This document shows, piece by piece, positions 1 through 8,200 of a stretch of 64,000 nt of DNA (positions are counted from its first letter, which is position 1; every line of letters begins with the position of its first letter). The translations under genes were made by a program, and so were the position numbers. The notes beneath the pieces were generated by a model. The model was not told the DNA's origin. It saw only the letters and a list, made by a program, of their open reading frames with translations, and made no database searches. Source of the DNA: Agrilactobacillus composti DSM 18527 = JCM 14202 (GTDB lineage: Bacteria > Bacillota > Bacilli > Lactobacillales > Lactobacillaceae); assembly GCF_001436375.1 (NCBI RefSeq), contig NZ_AZGA01000088.1, forward strand, positions 161,464 to 225,463. The letters run 5' to 3'.

Positions 1-1582
1 GATTTTGAGCGCCACTTTGTAAAGTGCTGGTGCCACTGGCTAATTGTTGCACTTGGGCGGTACTGCCAGCAACATTAGCCGCGCTGAGTTGACTATTAGC
101 CTGATTCAACCCGGTTTGCACTTGTTTTAAGCCCGTGCTAGCTTGATTCAAACCAGCCACCAATGTATTTAACTGGCTCTTCAAATACAATTGCTTAATT
201 TCTGTTCCCCCAGGTTGGGTCGCTGAGGAAACTGTCTTAACACCCTTTTCTTGTTTCAAATAATTGGTTAAATCGTCAATTGCTGCTAAATCCTTTTGTG
301 TATTTAAAGCATGTTTGCTTTGAATATAAAGCGTTGATGGTCCAGACATCCCTGCTGGGAAATGTTCTTGAATCACTTCATAACCCTTTTTAGATTGCAC
401 GCTGCTGGGCAGCTCATCGGCATCGTTAAAGTTCAAGTTATGTTGAGGTATCAGTAAAATTGGAATGGCCAAAACGGCAATAATCCCAATCATGACGTAG
501 GTATGTTTCAAAGTTGTCTTGGATAACCAGTGCCAAAGCTTGCTAGAACTGCTACCGTCCATGTTGGTACTGGGCCAAAACATATTGGGCCCTAAAGTAC
601 TCATGAAGAACATGTTCAAGGTCAATAAAACCAAGAGCAAGACGGCTACACCTACGGCGACGCCCACCCCAGAACGGTACAAGGAGAACTTCGCCAAAGC
701 TAAGACGGTAAAGCCGATCAACACGGAAGTGCCACTGTATAATATCGTCCGGCCGGCGGAGCGTCTCGCCGCTTTTGCCGCCACGGAAGTCTCGGCACCG
801 CTGGATAACTCTTCTTTGAAACGATCATAGAGCAATATATTGTAATCTGTCCCAATCCCAAAGAGCACCACCACTAAAAAGACTTGGGTGAAGTTAGAAA
901 TTGGGAAGTTCATGGTCTCCGCTAAATTCATGACAATATTCAAGGAGATCAAGAAGGCCACGGCCACTGTACTGATGGAAATCAAGGGCACAATTGGCGA
1001 GCGGAAAACTACGATCAACACGAAGAAAATGAAGATAGCCGCAATCACTTCGGTTTTCTTCAAACCTTCTTGGGTCACGGTGGAAAAGTCATCATTTAAA
1101 ATATCATTCCCCGTAACGTAAGTCCTCAGGCCGGGGGTTTTAATGGCCTTTAAAATGGTGTCGGTTTGTTTACGGACCGACCCTTGACTCTTCAAGGTGA
1201 TCATCGCCATCTTAGTGGTACCATCTTTAGAAGTTAATTTCTTCTTAGTGGTGGCATTATCCCCTGGTGCCGTAATGCTTTGGATCTGTATATTTTTATC
1301 TTGGCGCAAGTCCTTGATACGATCGTTGATTTGTTCGGTGTCAACACTAGAAATCTTGCCGTCCTTATTGTTGAACACGGCAATCAGTGAGCGAACCTTT
1401 TTACCATCGGCAGCTTTCTTTTCAATGGTTTGAGCCACCTGGCTTTGCACGTCTTTAGGCAGTGTGATGCCACTATGGGCCCGGGTAACTGCCGAGACAT
1501 CTGGTAAGGTAAAAATGGCGATGAGGATCAATACGATCCAAACGATCAAAGGCAAAATATGCTTCTGTCTGAATTTTTCCAT
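1..1582 (-). CDS. MMPL/RND-family membrane transporter, partial (C-terminus outside window)
   Basis: The reverse strand reads an open frame from ATG at 1582 (MEKFRQKHILPLIVW) to the window edge, about 527 codons. The first membrane segment is near residues 7-24. An extracytoplasmic domain to about residue 185 is followed by a block of membrane segments, including the RND-type stretch FGIGTDYNILLYDRF and the run LLLVLLTLNMFFMSTLGPN. A second extracytoplasmic domain begins after that and contains Gln/Asn-rich pseudo-repeats (LNQASTGLKQ, LNQANSQLS) typical of YdgH/YdfJ-like MMPL proteins. The start has AAAGGGGA about 9 nt upstream. Family members export lipids or drugs using the proton gradient; the substrate here is unknown. 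It is divergent from the TetR gene at 1754, with an operator-like palindrome between them, so that regulator probably controls it. The protein continues beyond base 1, so its full length is not seen. Confidence 0.88.
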   Translation of the reverse strand, partial: MEKFRQKHILPLIVWIVLILIAIFTLPDVSAVTRAHSGITLPKDVQSQVAQTIEKKAADGKKVRSLIAVFNNKDGKISSVDTEQINDRIKDLRQDKNIQIQSITAPGDNATTKKKLTSKDGTTKMAMITLKSQGSVRKQTDTILKAIKTPGLRTYVTGNDILNDDFSTVTQEGLKKTEVIAAIFIFFVLIVVFRSPIVPLISISTVAVAFLISLNIVMNLAETMNFPISNFTQVFLVVVLFGIGTDYNILLYDRFKEELSSGAETSVAAKAARRSAGRTILYSGTSVLIGFTVLALAKFSLYRSGVGVAVGVAVLLLVLLTLNMFFMSTLGPNMFWPSTNMDGSSSSKLWHWLSKTTLKHTYVMIGIIAVLAIPILLIPQHNLNFNDADELPSSVQSKKGYEVIQEHFPAGMSGPSTLYIQSKHALNTQKDLAAIDDLTNYLKQEKGVKTVSSATQPGGTEIKQLYLKSQLNTLVAGLNQASTGLKQVQTGLNQANSQLSAANVAGSTAQVQQLASGTSTLQSGAQN

Positions 1583-1704
1583 TGGGATTCCCCTTTAATA
1601 AATTTTTGGTATAATGTGTACAGTTGAATAAAATTGGACACTTGTATATAACATCTATAAATGTTAATCTTTTTCTGAAAACATGCAACCCTGTAATATT
1701 TTAA

Positions 1705-1726
1705 ATATGTCCAAATTTAGACATAT
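1705..1726. promoter_or_regulatory. Probable TetR operator (ATATGTC-N8-GACATAT)
   Basis: A perfect inverted repeat with 7-bp arms ATATGTC and GACATAT and spacer CAAATTTA lies in the divergent region, 27 bp before the TetR start. Its TGTC-N8-GACA core with an AT-rich spacer is shared with the palindrome at 14953-14978, which precedes the operon carrying the paralogous TetR. That match is the main reason to call it an operator. Binding is inferred. Confidence 0.65.
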
Positions 1727-1753
1727 CCCAAAAATTGTAAAGGACAGTGAATC

Positions 1754-2323
1754 ATGAAATACGATTTGAACCAAAAAATCACCCGGGGCGCCCAACGAAC
1801 GCTGAGTGCATTTACCCAAAGTATGTTTACCTTATTAGCTAAGGAATCCTTTGAAAAAATCAAAGTCAATGAGCTTTGTGAACTCAGTAACTTTCCCAGA
1901 GCAACCTTTTACAATTATTTTCAAGACAAATATGATTTGTTAAATTATTGCTGGCATGTCTTAGCCGACCAAATTGACGTGGCTGAATTGACCAGTCTAA
2001 ACCATGAAGAAATCCCCATCCAGTTTTTTGACCGTGCCTATGATTTGCTTTCAGAAAACAAAGTTATTTTCGACCAAATCATGGCCCATAATGATGTGGA
2101 TGGTACCCTGATCAACAGCTTTTCCAGCTACATGAAAACCGTCACCAGAGACTACCTCACCCAATACTTCAAACAAACAGCCTCTAATCTTCCCATTGAA
2201 TTACTTGTGAATCATTTTAGCAATACCATTTTAATGCTGATCGAATGGATCTTTTTGACCAATCACCCAGTCACAAAAGAACAGGGCCACCAATATTTAC
2301 GGGCCCTGTTGGGTAATTTATAG
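1754..2323 (+). CDS. TetR/AcrR-family transcriptional regulator
   Basis: A 189-aa protein with an N-terminal helix-turn-helix at about residues 36-58 (core FPRATFYNYFQDKYDLL), the TetR signature. The C-terminal part is an all-helical ligand/dimer domain ending in hydrophobic helices. AAAGGA sits 8 nt before the ATG. It is divergent from the MMPL exporter gene, the usual arrangement for a local repressor of an efflux pump. It is clearly paralogous to the regulator at 17932: both share TRGA-RTL near the start, the PR-TFYNYF-DK-DL recognition helix and equal length. Its gene ends one base before the convergent antiporter stop. The ligand is unknown. Confidence 0.9.
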   Translation: MKYDLNQKITRGAQRTLSAFTQSMFTLLAKESFEKIKVNELCELSNFPRATFYNYFQDKYDLLNYCWHVLADQIDVAELTSLNHEEIPIQFFDRAYDLLSENKVIFDQIMAHNDVDGTLINSFSSYMKTVTRDYLTQYFKQTASNLPIELLVNHFSNTILMLIEWIFLTNHPVTKEQGHQYLRALLGNL

Positions 2324-2324
2324 A

Positions 2325-4229
2325 TTATTGACCTTGGACGTAGACCATTTCATCATAGGAAATTTGTTCCCGCAATTGTTGCGCCACTGCGCTAGACATC
2401 TTTTTAGCTTCAACTTCACTCTTCACATATTGGTATTCTAACTGGAATACGGTGATGTATAGATCTTGCAGGGCATCTTCAGACGTTTCATTGCGATTTA
2501 GGCGATCATAGCGCTGTTGGTAACGTAACTGCACTTGGGTCACTTCTGTAGATGGTGCCTGTTGGGCCAACCAGGCCATGACAGCTTTGTGAACAATTTC
2601 TTCAGCCTTTTGCAGGGCCAAGCGCCCATCTTCAAATTTCTGTTGATCAATGCGATTAGCGGCCATTAACTGTTGGGCCTGACGCCGTTTGCGGCGGCCA
2701 ATAATTGAAATAACGATTTTTAAATAAATCGCTTTAAAAATATTACGGTGTTCATTGGCCTGGCGCCGTTGAATGAAATTTAAATAGCGGGTGGCCATCA
2801 AAGGTGATAATTCACCGCTTTGCCCAGCTTGGGTAATGGCTTCTTGCTCCTGGGCTTCAGCACCAGCTTGAATAGCTTTATACTTCACCATGTCAAAGCT
2901 GTCCCGCGTGACATGTTGGTTACGCAAATCGTTTAAGACTTTCAGCTTTTCTGGAGAATTGGGAACTTGCCGTTCAAAATTTGCAATGACTTCTTGCAGC
3001 ATCTGACTGCGGGCCTTTTGAAAATCTGGACCTTGGGGCTCCGGTTCCGGCGGGAGAATAAAGGGCCCTAAAACCGTCGGGACGATCAAACTCATTAAGA
3101 TCACTAAAGCCGCTAGTTCGATCACCGTAGCTCGTCTGGGAAAGGTGATGGGTAGCGCTAAGGCCAAGGCTAAGGTGACAGCACCATGACTGCCAAAAAC
3201 CGTCATCAGCGTCGCTTCTCGGCTTCTGGGTAAATGCAGCGGCAAGTCCACTAAGAACCGGATAAATAACCAGCGGACCCCAGTCATGGCGAGATACAAA
3301 ACCACGGCCCCAAATAAATAAGGTCCTAGATTATCAGTGTCCCGGACCACCCCGGGTAAAACTAACCCCAGCATGACAAAGACTTCCCCGTTTAACAGAT
3401 CAGCCACTACGCGCCAAACGGTACTGGTGACTACCTGTAAGCGACTGGAAGTTAGCCGCAGGCGATCCTTTTCAAGGCCATGGATCATGCCAGCGGCGAC
3501 CACGGCTAAAATCCCAGAAACACCCAGGGCTTCCCCAGCTAAATACACCACAAAGGGCGTGGCCAATTGAATGGGCACCATGATACTACTTTGGTCCATC
3601 CCCACCCGTTGTAAACTGATCCGGGCCACCACAAAGAGATAGCCTAAACCCACCCCTAACAAAATACCGCCAAAGAACTCCAGTAAAAATTCGCCCACCC
3701 CTTGGCTGATAGGGAGCTTGCCAAAAGTCAAACTGGCAATCCCAAAGTTAAATAAGACGATCCCGGTGGCATCGTTAAATAAGGATTCCCCTTCTAACAT
3801 GTGCATCAAGCCACTGGGAATCTTCATTTTTTCTGTCAATCCAGAAACTGCCGTGGCATCGGTGGGACTCATTAAAGCCACCAGGACGAAGACTGGCCAG
3901 AACCCATAAATCGGCCGCCACCAATTGACCCCAAAGGCCACTAAAATTGCCGTGGCGGTCACTAACACCACTGAAAGCATTAGAATACTCATCAAGTTAT
4001 GGCCTAAAGCCCGACGATTAGTATTTTGACCATCATTAAACATTAACGGCGCGATGATACCCATGAGAAAAATTTCCGGATTAAATTCAAACTTCGCCGC
4101 TGTAGGCAGCAAAGCTAAAATCACCCCCAGTCCAATTTCCAATAAAGGCACTGGTACCTGTGGTATAAAATGATTGATCACCTGGGCAACCACCACCGCT
4201 GCCACCATTGCTAAAATAAATATTGCCAT
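2325..4229 (-). CDS. Na+/H+ antiporter, CPA1 family (NhaP/NhaK type)
   Basis: A 634-aa membrane protein. About 400 N-terminal residues form many hydrophobic segments and carry CPA1 hallmarks: LMSPTDATAVSGL near residue 120 and GESLFNDATGIVLFNF near residue 147, with the ion-binding Asp residues. The C-terminal 230 residues are hydrophilic, rich in Gln, Lys, Arg and Glu, and probably cytosolic and regulatory. Family members exchange internal Na+ or K+ for protons in pH and salt homeostasis. The ATG at 4229 follows GGGGTGGG at a suitable distance. It is convergent with the TetR gene, with stop codons only one base apart and no terminator between them. Ion specificity cannot be read from the sequence. 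Confidence 0.9.
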   Translation of the reverse strand: MAIFILAMVAAVVVAQVINHFIPQVPVPLLEIGLGVILALLPTAAKFEFNPEIFLMGIIAPLMFNDGQNTNRRALGHNLMSILMLSVVLVTATAILVAFGVNWWRPIYGFWPVFVLVALMSPTDATAVSGLTEKMKIPSGLMHMLEGESLFNDATGIVLFNFGIASLTFGKLPISQGVGEFLLEFFGGILLGVGLGYLFVVARISLQRVGMDQSSIMVPIQLATPFVVYLAGEALGVSGILAVVAAGMIHGLEKDRLRLTSSRLQVVTSTVWRVVADLLNGEVFVMLGLVLPGVVRDTDNLGPYLFGAVVLYLAMTGVRWLFIRFLVDLPLHLPRSREATLMTVFGSHGAVTLALALALPITFPRRATVIELAALVILMSLIVPTVLGPFILPPEPEPQGPDFQKARSQMLQEVIANFERQVPNSPEKLKVLNDLRNQHVTRDSFDMVKYKAIQAGAEAQEQEAITQAGQSGELSPLMATRYLNFIQRRQANEHRNIFKAIYLKIVISIIGRRKRRQAQQLMAANRIDQQKFEDGRLALQKAEEIVHKAVMAWLAQQAPSTEVTQVQLRYQQRYDRLNRNETSEDALQDLYITVFQLEYQYVKSEVEAKKMSSAVAQQLREQISYDEMVYVQGQ

Positions 4230-4386
4230 AATTGACCCACCCCATCATTTAAACTCTGGTCTATATTTTAACGCTAATTAACTACCAAAGGATTCAAACC
4301 TTAGCAGTATCTTAACCGAAATCAGATTTAACGCCAAAAATGTTGGCTTGCGTATTTATTCTCAAGCTAAATCGTTGACTTACAAT

Positions 4387-4414
4387 TTGTAAGCGCATAC
4401 ACTGACGGTAAAAT
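4387..4414 (+). promoter_or_regulatory. Promoter with overlapping cre site upstream of the glycerol dehydrogenase gene
   Basis: TTGTAAGCGCATACA at 4387-4401 fits the catabolite-responsive element consensus WTGNAARCGNWWWCA at every position. It overlaps a possible -35 (TTGTAA, 4387-4392), which has a 16-bp spacer to TAAAAT at 4409-4414. CcpA binding here would block RNA polymerase, so carbon catabolite repression is expected. Inferred from sequence only. Confidence 0.65.
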
Positions 4415-4434
4415 CTAGGTTAGGAGTGATTTTC

Positions 4435-5544
4435 ATGACTACTGCGTTTGCCAGTCCTTCTACTTATGTTCAAGGCAAAAATTTATTGGATCATGCCGCT
4501 GAGTATATCAAACCTTACGGCGACCACGGTCTTTTATTAACTGATAATAATGTTTGGAACTTATTAGGGGAAAAATTTTATAATACCTTGAACCAAGATG
4601 GCCTAAAGATAGAACATGTTGAATTCAACGGGGAAAGTTCGCCGGAAGAAATTGCCCGGATCCAAACCATTGGTGAACAAAGCGATGCCAAATTCATCAT
4701 TGCCTTAGGTGGCGGTAAAACCAATGACACCACCAAAGCTGTGGGCGATCAATTAAAAATTCCGGTGGTCATTGCGCCCACCCTGGCTTCCAATGATTCC
4801 CCTTGTACCCGCTTGAGCGTGATTTATTCTGAAAATGGGGAATTTTTAAAATATATGTTTTATGATAAGAATCCCGATTTGGTCTTAGTGGATACCAGCG
4901 TCATTGCCGGTGCCCCAGTCCGCTTTTTGATCGACGGGATTGCTGATGCCCTTTCCACCAATGTGGAAGCCCAAACCATTGCCCGGGCCCGGACCACTAC
5001 CTTATTGCCGTTAAAGACACAACAAACCCAAGCCGGCTTAGCCCTGGCAGAAAAATGTGAAGCCCTCCTCTTTCAATATACCGACGCAGCTGTGGCCACG
5101 GCCAAGGCCCGGATGGTTACCCCGGCATTAGATCACATTATCGAGGCCAACATCCTCCTCAGTGGCGTTGGCGCTGAATCCTCTGGTTTAGCAGCGGCCC
5201 ATAGTTTCCAAAATGGCTTGACCGCCCTCACTGGGGATGTGCACAAGTTGACCCATGGCCAAAAAGTTGCCTTTGGGACCCTGGTGAATTTGGTATTAGA
5301 AGGGGCTTCTGATGAACGATTGACCAAGTACTTGAAATTTGAAGTGGATCTGGGCTTACCCACAACTTTACGGGACCTCCACCTGGAAAACGCCAGCAAT
5401 GCTGATTTGATGAAAGTGGCGGAATTAACCACCCAAACCGGTGAGACCATCCATAACATGGGCTTTGCCGTCACTGCCGATGATGTCTTCCAAGCCATTA
5501 AAGCCGTAGATGCCTTTTCTAGAACTTACCAAGGTTTAGCTTAA
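4435..5544 (+). CDS. gldA: Glycerol dehydrogenase-like iron-containing alcohol dehydrogenase
   Basis: A 369-aa protein of the Fe/Zn-containing polyol dehydrogenase family, which oxidises glycerol to dihydroxyacetone with NAD+. Visible hallmarks are the nucleotide-binding GGGKTNDTTKAVGD near residue 93, the TLASNDSPCTRLSVIY loop, a metal-ligand Asp in LIDGIADALS, and the two His regions AAHSFQNGLTAL and VHKLTHGQKVAFG. Length matches GldA (365-370 aa). I start at ATG 4435 because GGTTAGGAG lies just upstream; the in-frame GTG at 4426 overlaps that site. A cre site covers the promoter, so glucose repression is likely. It stands as a single gene followed by a hairpin. Real substrates could include other vicinal diols. 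Confidence 0.9.
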   Translation: MTTAFASPSTYVQGKNLLDHAAEYIKPYGDHGLLLTDNNVWNLLGEKFYNTLNQDGLKIEHVEFNGESSPEEIARIQTIGEQSDAKFIIALGGGKTNDTTKAVGDQLKIPVVIAPTLASNDSPCTRLSVIYSENGEFLKYMFYDKNPDLVLVDTSVIAGAPVRFLIDGIADALSTNVEAQTIARARTTTLLPLKTQQTQAGLALAEKCEALLFQYTDAAVATAKARMVTPALDHIIEANILLSGVGAESSGLAAAHSFQNGLTALTGDVHKLTHGQKVAFGTLVNLVLEGASDERLTKYLKFEVDLGLPTTLRDLHLENASNADLMKVAELTTQTGETIHNMGFAVTADDVFQAIKAVDAFSRTYQGLA

Positions 5545-5554
5545 CACCTATCAC

Positions 5555-5613
5555 AAGCGCATAATTTGGCCAATCAGCTATTGATAGCCATCGATTGTGT
5601 GCTTTTTGTTTTT
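5555..5613 (+). terminator. Intrinsic terminator after gldA (imperfect stem)
   Basis: AAGCGCATAAT (5555-5565) pairs imperfectly with ATTGTGTGCTT (5594-5604) and is followed by TTTTGTTTTT. The long loop contains a second small stem. Confidence 0.5.
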
Positions 5614-5664
5614 CACCGATCTAGGCGTTATCAATCAGTCAATTCTCAGCTAATTCTGAGATAA

Positions 5665-5694
5665 TTATCAAAAATTCCCAAGACTCGGTATAAT
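5665..5694 (+). promoter_or_regulatory. Promoter of the secreted-protein gene at 5719
   Basis: TTATCA (5665-5670), an 18-bp spacer and a perfect TATAAT (5689-5694), about 25 bp before the coding start. Confidence 0.55.
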
Positions 5695-5718
5695 TAGGGT
5701 ATGAAGGGAGTTTTGAAA

Positions 5719-6369
5719 ATGAAATTGAAACAGAAAGTTTTATTATTCGTTGGCCTTTTAGGAGGATTGGTTTTAGCTTTAGGGACACTTCAAGCTAAGC
5801 CGGTCCAAGCCGCAGAACAAGTGGCCGTTCCCACCCAAGATGTGAACTTATTGACCATCAACAACTATGACAGCACCTTGACCAGTATTTCCGGCAATGG
5901 CTTAAATGCCACCGCCCAAACCGTACCTGGCTTATCCGTTTGGCAGATCACCAAAGTCATGCCCGTGATGCCCACCATGTTATTTGGGGCACCCTATTAT
6001 AAATATGCCCATAATGGCTACCAAGTGGGCACTAATCTTTGGCTAGATGATATCAAAACCATGGTCTTACCCGTGGGCACTGCTGCCAAAATGCCCGTTA
6101 ATGCTGGCGATGTGAATGGCTTTAACCAACCGCTAGTGGCCACCGTGGCCAATGCCAAGGTCGTGGGGATCTGGCGGGATCACGCCTTCAAGACTGCGGT
6201 TCAAACCGTGGCTGCCGGGGACAAATACGCCATCACCGGTTACTACTATGATTCAAGCAATGGCTTATGGTTTGATTTAGGCGACAATCAATGGATCCCT
6301 AGTTACTATGTCAGCACCAGTTTACAAACCCAAAAGGCCTATACGGACTGGCTGGCCACTCAAAAATAA
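5719..6369 (+). CDS. Secreted protein with W-x-DLGDNQW cell-surface-type repeat
   Basis: A 216-aa protein with a typical signal peptide: MKLKQK, a hydrophobic core, then QAKPVQAAEQ, with probable cleavage after residue 30-32. The mature part has no membrane segment. Its C-terminal unit ends in GLWFDLGDNQWIPSYYV, a pattern common in lactobacillar surface proteins and related to bacterial SH3-like or SLAP-type wall-binding modules. I use the ATG at 5719 because GAAGGGAG is 9 nt upstream; the in-frame ATG at 5701 lies before that site. The same motif occurs in the secreted proteins at 51329 and 62508. It lies upstream of the signal peptidase gene without a convincing terminator, only a hairpin (6367-6405) lacking a T-run. 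Function unknown. Confidence 0.8.
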   Translation: MKLKQKVLLFVGLLGGLVLALGTLQAKPVQAAEQVAVPTQDVNLLTINNYDSTLTSISGNGLNATAQTVPGLSVWQITKVMPVMPTMLFGAPYYKYAHNGYQVGTNLWLDDIKTMVLPVGTAAKMPVNAGDVNGFNQPLVATVANAKVVGIWRDHAFKTAVQTVAAGDKYAITGYYYDSSNGLWFDLGDNQWIPSYYVSTSLQTQKAYTDWLATQK

Positions 6370-6452
6370 ATCAAAATCAGCATGATTAATAGCCACAATT
6401 TGATTTCTAGCTTATAATGATTTATCTGAATAAATTGCCGTGAGGTGCAACT

Positions 6453-7028
6453 GTGGCTAACAATAATCACACGAAAGATTCTGAAGTATCACTAAAAAGG
6501 TTCTTTTTTGAATGTTTACTGGTTTTTTTAGTGGTCTTCGGAACAGGTCTATTTTTGAATCGGCATGTCTTTGCTTTAGAACAAGTCGCCGGTCCTTCCA
6601 TGCAGCCCGCTTTTGAAACCGGGGACCGGGTAGTAGCTGTGCGCAACGCCCAGATTCATCGGGGCGATATCGTCATCTTAGATGCCCCTGATCAGCCTGG
6701 TGCCCTATACATCAAAAGGGTCATCGGCTTGCCAGGTAATACCGTATCTTCCAATAACGATATCACGTATATCAATGGTAAATCCCTGAAGGAGACTTAT
6801 CTCACCCAATTCAAGCGGCGCTTACCAAATGGGGACCAATATACCCAAGATTTCACCTTATCTTCCCTAAGCTTAGCGGCCAAAGTCCCCAAGAATAGTT
6901 ACTTTGTCATGGGTGATCATCGTGACGTGTCCAGTGACAGTCGCCGCTTTGGTTATGTGAAAAAGAGTGCCATCGTTGGCGTGGTGAAAATGAAGTTTTG
7001 GCCCGTCAGCGCTTTCAAATTTTATTAA
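6453..7028 (+). CDS. lepB: Signal peptidase I
   Basis: A 191-aa type I signal peptidase that removes leader peptides from exported proteins. One membrane segment spans about residues 17-36, with the catalytic domain outside. Catalytic Ser49 is in GPSMQP and catalytic Lys88 in YIKRVIGLPGN; the later box GDHRDVSSDSRRFG is also conserved. Start is GTG at 6453 with GAGGTG 6 nt upstream. Length suits the Gram-positive single-span class. It follows a gene for a secreted protein and is followed by a strong terminator. Confidence 0.95.
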   Translation: MANNNHTKDSEVSLKRFFFECLLVFLVVFGTGLFLNRHVFALEQVAGPSMQPAFETGDRVVAVRNAQIHRGDIVILDAPDQPGALYIKRVIGLPGNTVSSNNDITYINGKSLKETYLTQFKRRLPNGDQYTQDFTLSSLSLAAKVPKNSYFVMGDHRDVSSDSRRFGYVKKSAIVGVVKMKFWPVSAFKFY

Positions 7029-7036
7029 TTTCAAAT

Positions 7037-7079
7037 AAATCACGGTATCCTGAGTTATTGGGCGACCGTGATTTTTTTT
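7037..7079 (+). terminator. Intrinsic terminator after lepB
   Basis: AAATCACGGT (7037-7046) and ACCGTGATTT (7065-7074) form a perfect 10-bp stem followed by a T-run. Confidence 0.9.
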
Positions 7080-7090
7080 AGGAAAATCTT

Positions 7091-7119
7091 TTTACTTATG
7101 CATTTTTTTCAGTTAAAAT
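7091..7119 (+). promoter_or_regulatory. Promoter of the riboswitch-led nucleoside hydrolase operon
   Basis: TTTACT (7091-7096), 17-bp spacer, TAAAAT (7114-7119). The predicted transcript starts near 7126, before a small hairpin (CGAAGC 7137-7142, GCTTCG 7151-7156) and the preQ1 aptamer. Confidence 0.5.
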
Positions 7120-7156
7120 AAGTTTTGCATTAGAAGCGAAGCCGTAGCGTGCTTCG

Positions 7157-7194
7157 GACTGGTTCGCAAACTTCCCAGGATAAAAAACCAAGTA
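7157..7194 (+). ncRNA. PreQ1-I riboswitch aptamer
   Basis: The compact sequence has the features of a class I preQ1 aptamer. P1 pairs CTGG (7159-7162) with CCAG (7175-7178). The loop starts TTCGCA. A C lies directly before the 3' P1 strand (7174), the position that binds preQ1 in known aptamers. The A-rich tail TAAAAAACCAAG follows. A second helix closing the H-type pseudoknot can form between loop and tail, for example ACTT (7170-7173) with AAGT (7190-7193), though the exact pairs are uncertain. The ribosome binding site AGAGG is only 9-13 nt downstream, so control is probably translational. Its position before a nucleoside hydrolase and an ECF S component points to queuosine precursor salvage. 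Confidence 0.8.
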
Positions 7195-7216
7195 CTTCAG
7201 AAAGAGGTTGGAAATA

Positions 7217-8200
7217 GTGCAAAAAGTTATTATTGATTGTGACCCGGAGATCGACGATGTGCTGGCTTTAATGCTGGCTGTCCAAACTCCCAACCTAGAC
7301 GTGGTGGCCATCACCGTGGTCAGCGGCAATGTGCCGGCAGACCTGGGTGTGCAAAATGTCATCAAGTGTTTAGAATTTTGTGATCGGTTGGACATCCCTA
7401 TTTATAAAGGGGCTAATGGGCCCTTAAAGCGAGCTTACGTCTCCGCCCAAGATACCCACGGCCAAGATGGGTTAGGCGAATCCCATATTAAGGTGACCAG
7501 CAATAAGCAAGCTGAGCGTTTGGATGCGGCCACTTTTTTGGCCCAGACCTTTCAGACGCCTCAGTCCATTGGCGTGATTGCCTTAGGACCTTTGACAAAT
7601 ATTGCCCAGGCCCTCATAGCTAACCAAAATATTGGCCAAAATCTCAACCGCTTCGTGTCCATGGGCGGCACCTATCAAGCGGCTGGCAATTGTTCGCCAG
7701 TGGCTGAATACAACTACTGGTGTGACCCGGATGCGGCCCAATATGTCTACGCCCACCTAGACCACCGTATTGAAATGATTGGTCTAGATGTCACCCGGCA
7801 AATCGTCTTATCACCGGATATCTTGACTTACTGTCAGTATATGAATGCCCAGGTGGGACAGTTCATCGGCGCCATCACCCATTTTTACTTTGACTTTCAC
7901 TGGCAACAAGAACGCATCTTAGGTTGTGTCATCAATGATCCCTTAGCCGTGGCCTATTTCAGCGATCCTACGCTTTGCAGCGGCTTTAGTACTTATGTGG
8001 ACGTGGCCACCACCGGTATTGCTCTGGGGCAGACCCTGGTAGATGTAAATAACTTCTATCAACGCGACGCTAATGCCCGGGTATTGACCCAGGTCAATGC
8101 CCCCGCCTTCTTTGAACAATTCTTGACCACCGTCTTGCACTTGGAACCAGCTCAAGTCAGCAGCGATGTGCAACGGTTTGCCATGGGGGCTTCAAAATGA
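7217..8200 (+). CDS. queK: Nucleoside hydrolase, probable queuosine nucleosidase (QueK-like)
   Basis: A 327-aa protein of the inosine-uridine nucleoside hydrolase family, which cleaves the N-glycosidic bond of ribonucleosides. The calcium-binding N-terminal motif is DCDPEIDD at residues 7-14; most relatives have G where this one has E11. Other conserved pieces are ALGPLTNIAQAL, SMGGTY, EYNYWCDPDAAQYVY and a C-terminal catalytic DPLAVAYF. I start at GTG 7217 because AGAGG lies 9 nt before it; the in-frame TTG at 7208 touches that site. It overlaps the ECF S gene by 4 nt and sits under a preQ1 riboswitch. QueK enzymes that release queuine from queuosine are known from this family and context, so the assignment rests on context; a general ribohydrolase remains possible. 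Confidence 0.75.
   Translation: MQKVIIDCDPEIDDVLALMLAVQTPNLDVVAITVVSGNVPADLGVQNVIKCLEFCDRLDIPIYKGANGPLKRAYVSAQDTHGQDGLGESHIKVTSNKQAERLDAATFLAQTFQTPQSIGVIALGPLTNIAQALIANQNIGQNLNRFVSMGGTYQAAGNCSPVAEYNYWCDPDAAQYVYAHLDHRIEMIGLDVTRQIVLSPDILTYCQYMNAQVGQFIGAITHFYFDFHWQQERILGCVINDPLAVAYFSDPTLCSGFSTYVDVATTGIALGQTLVDVNNFYQRDANARVLTQVNAPAFFEQFLTTVLHLEPAQVSSDVQRFAMGASK

Noticed and set aside
3337-3909. Open frames opposite the antiporter gene and similar frames opposite other genes
   Set aside because: They mirror real genes, lack ribosome sites and encode low-quality Thr/Lys/Pro-rich sequence.
4426-4434. GTG start for the glycerol dehydrogenase
   Set aside because: It overlaps the ribosome binding site that serves the ATG at 4435.
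6367-6405. Terminator between the secreted protein and lepB
   Set aside because: AAATCAAA/TTTGATTT form a stem but there is no T-run.
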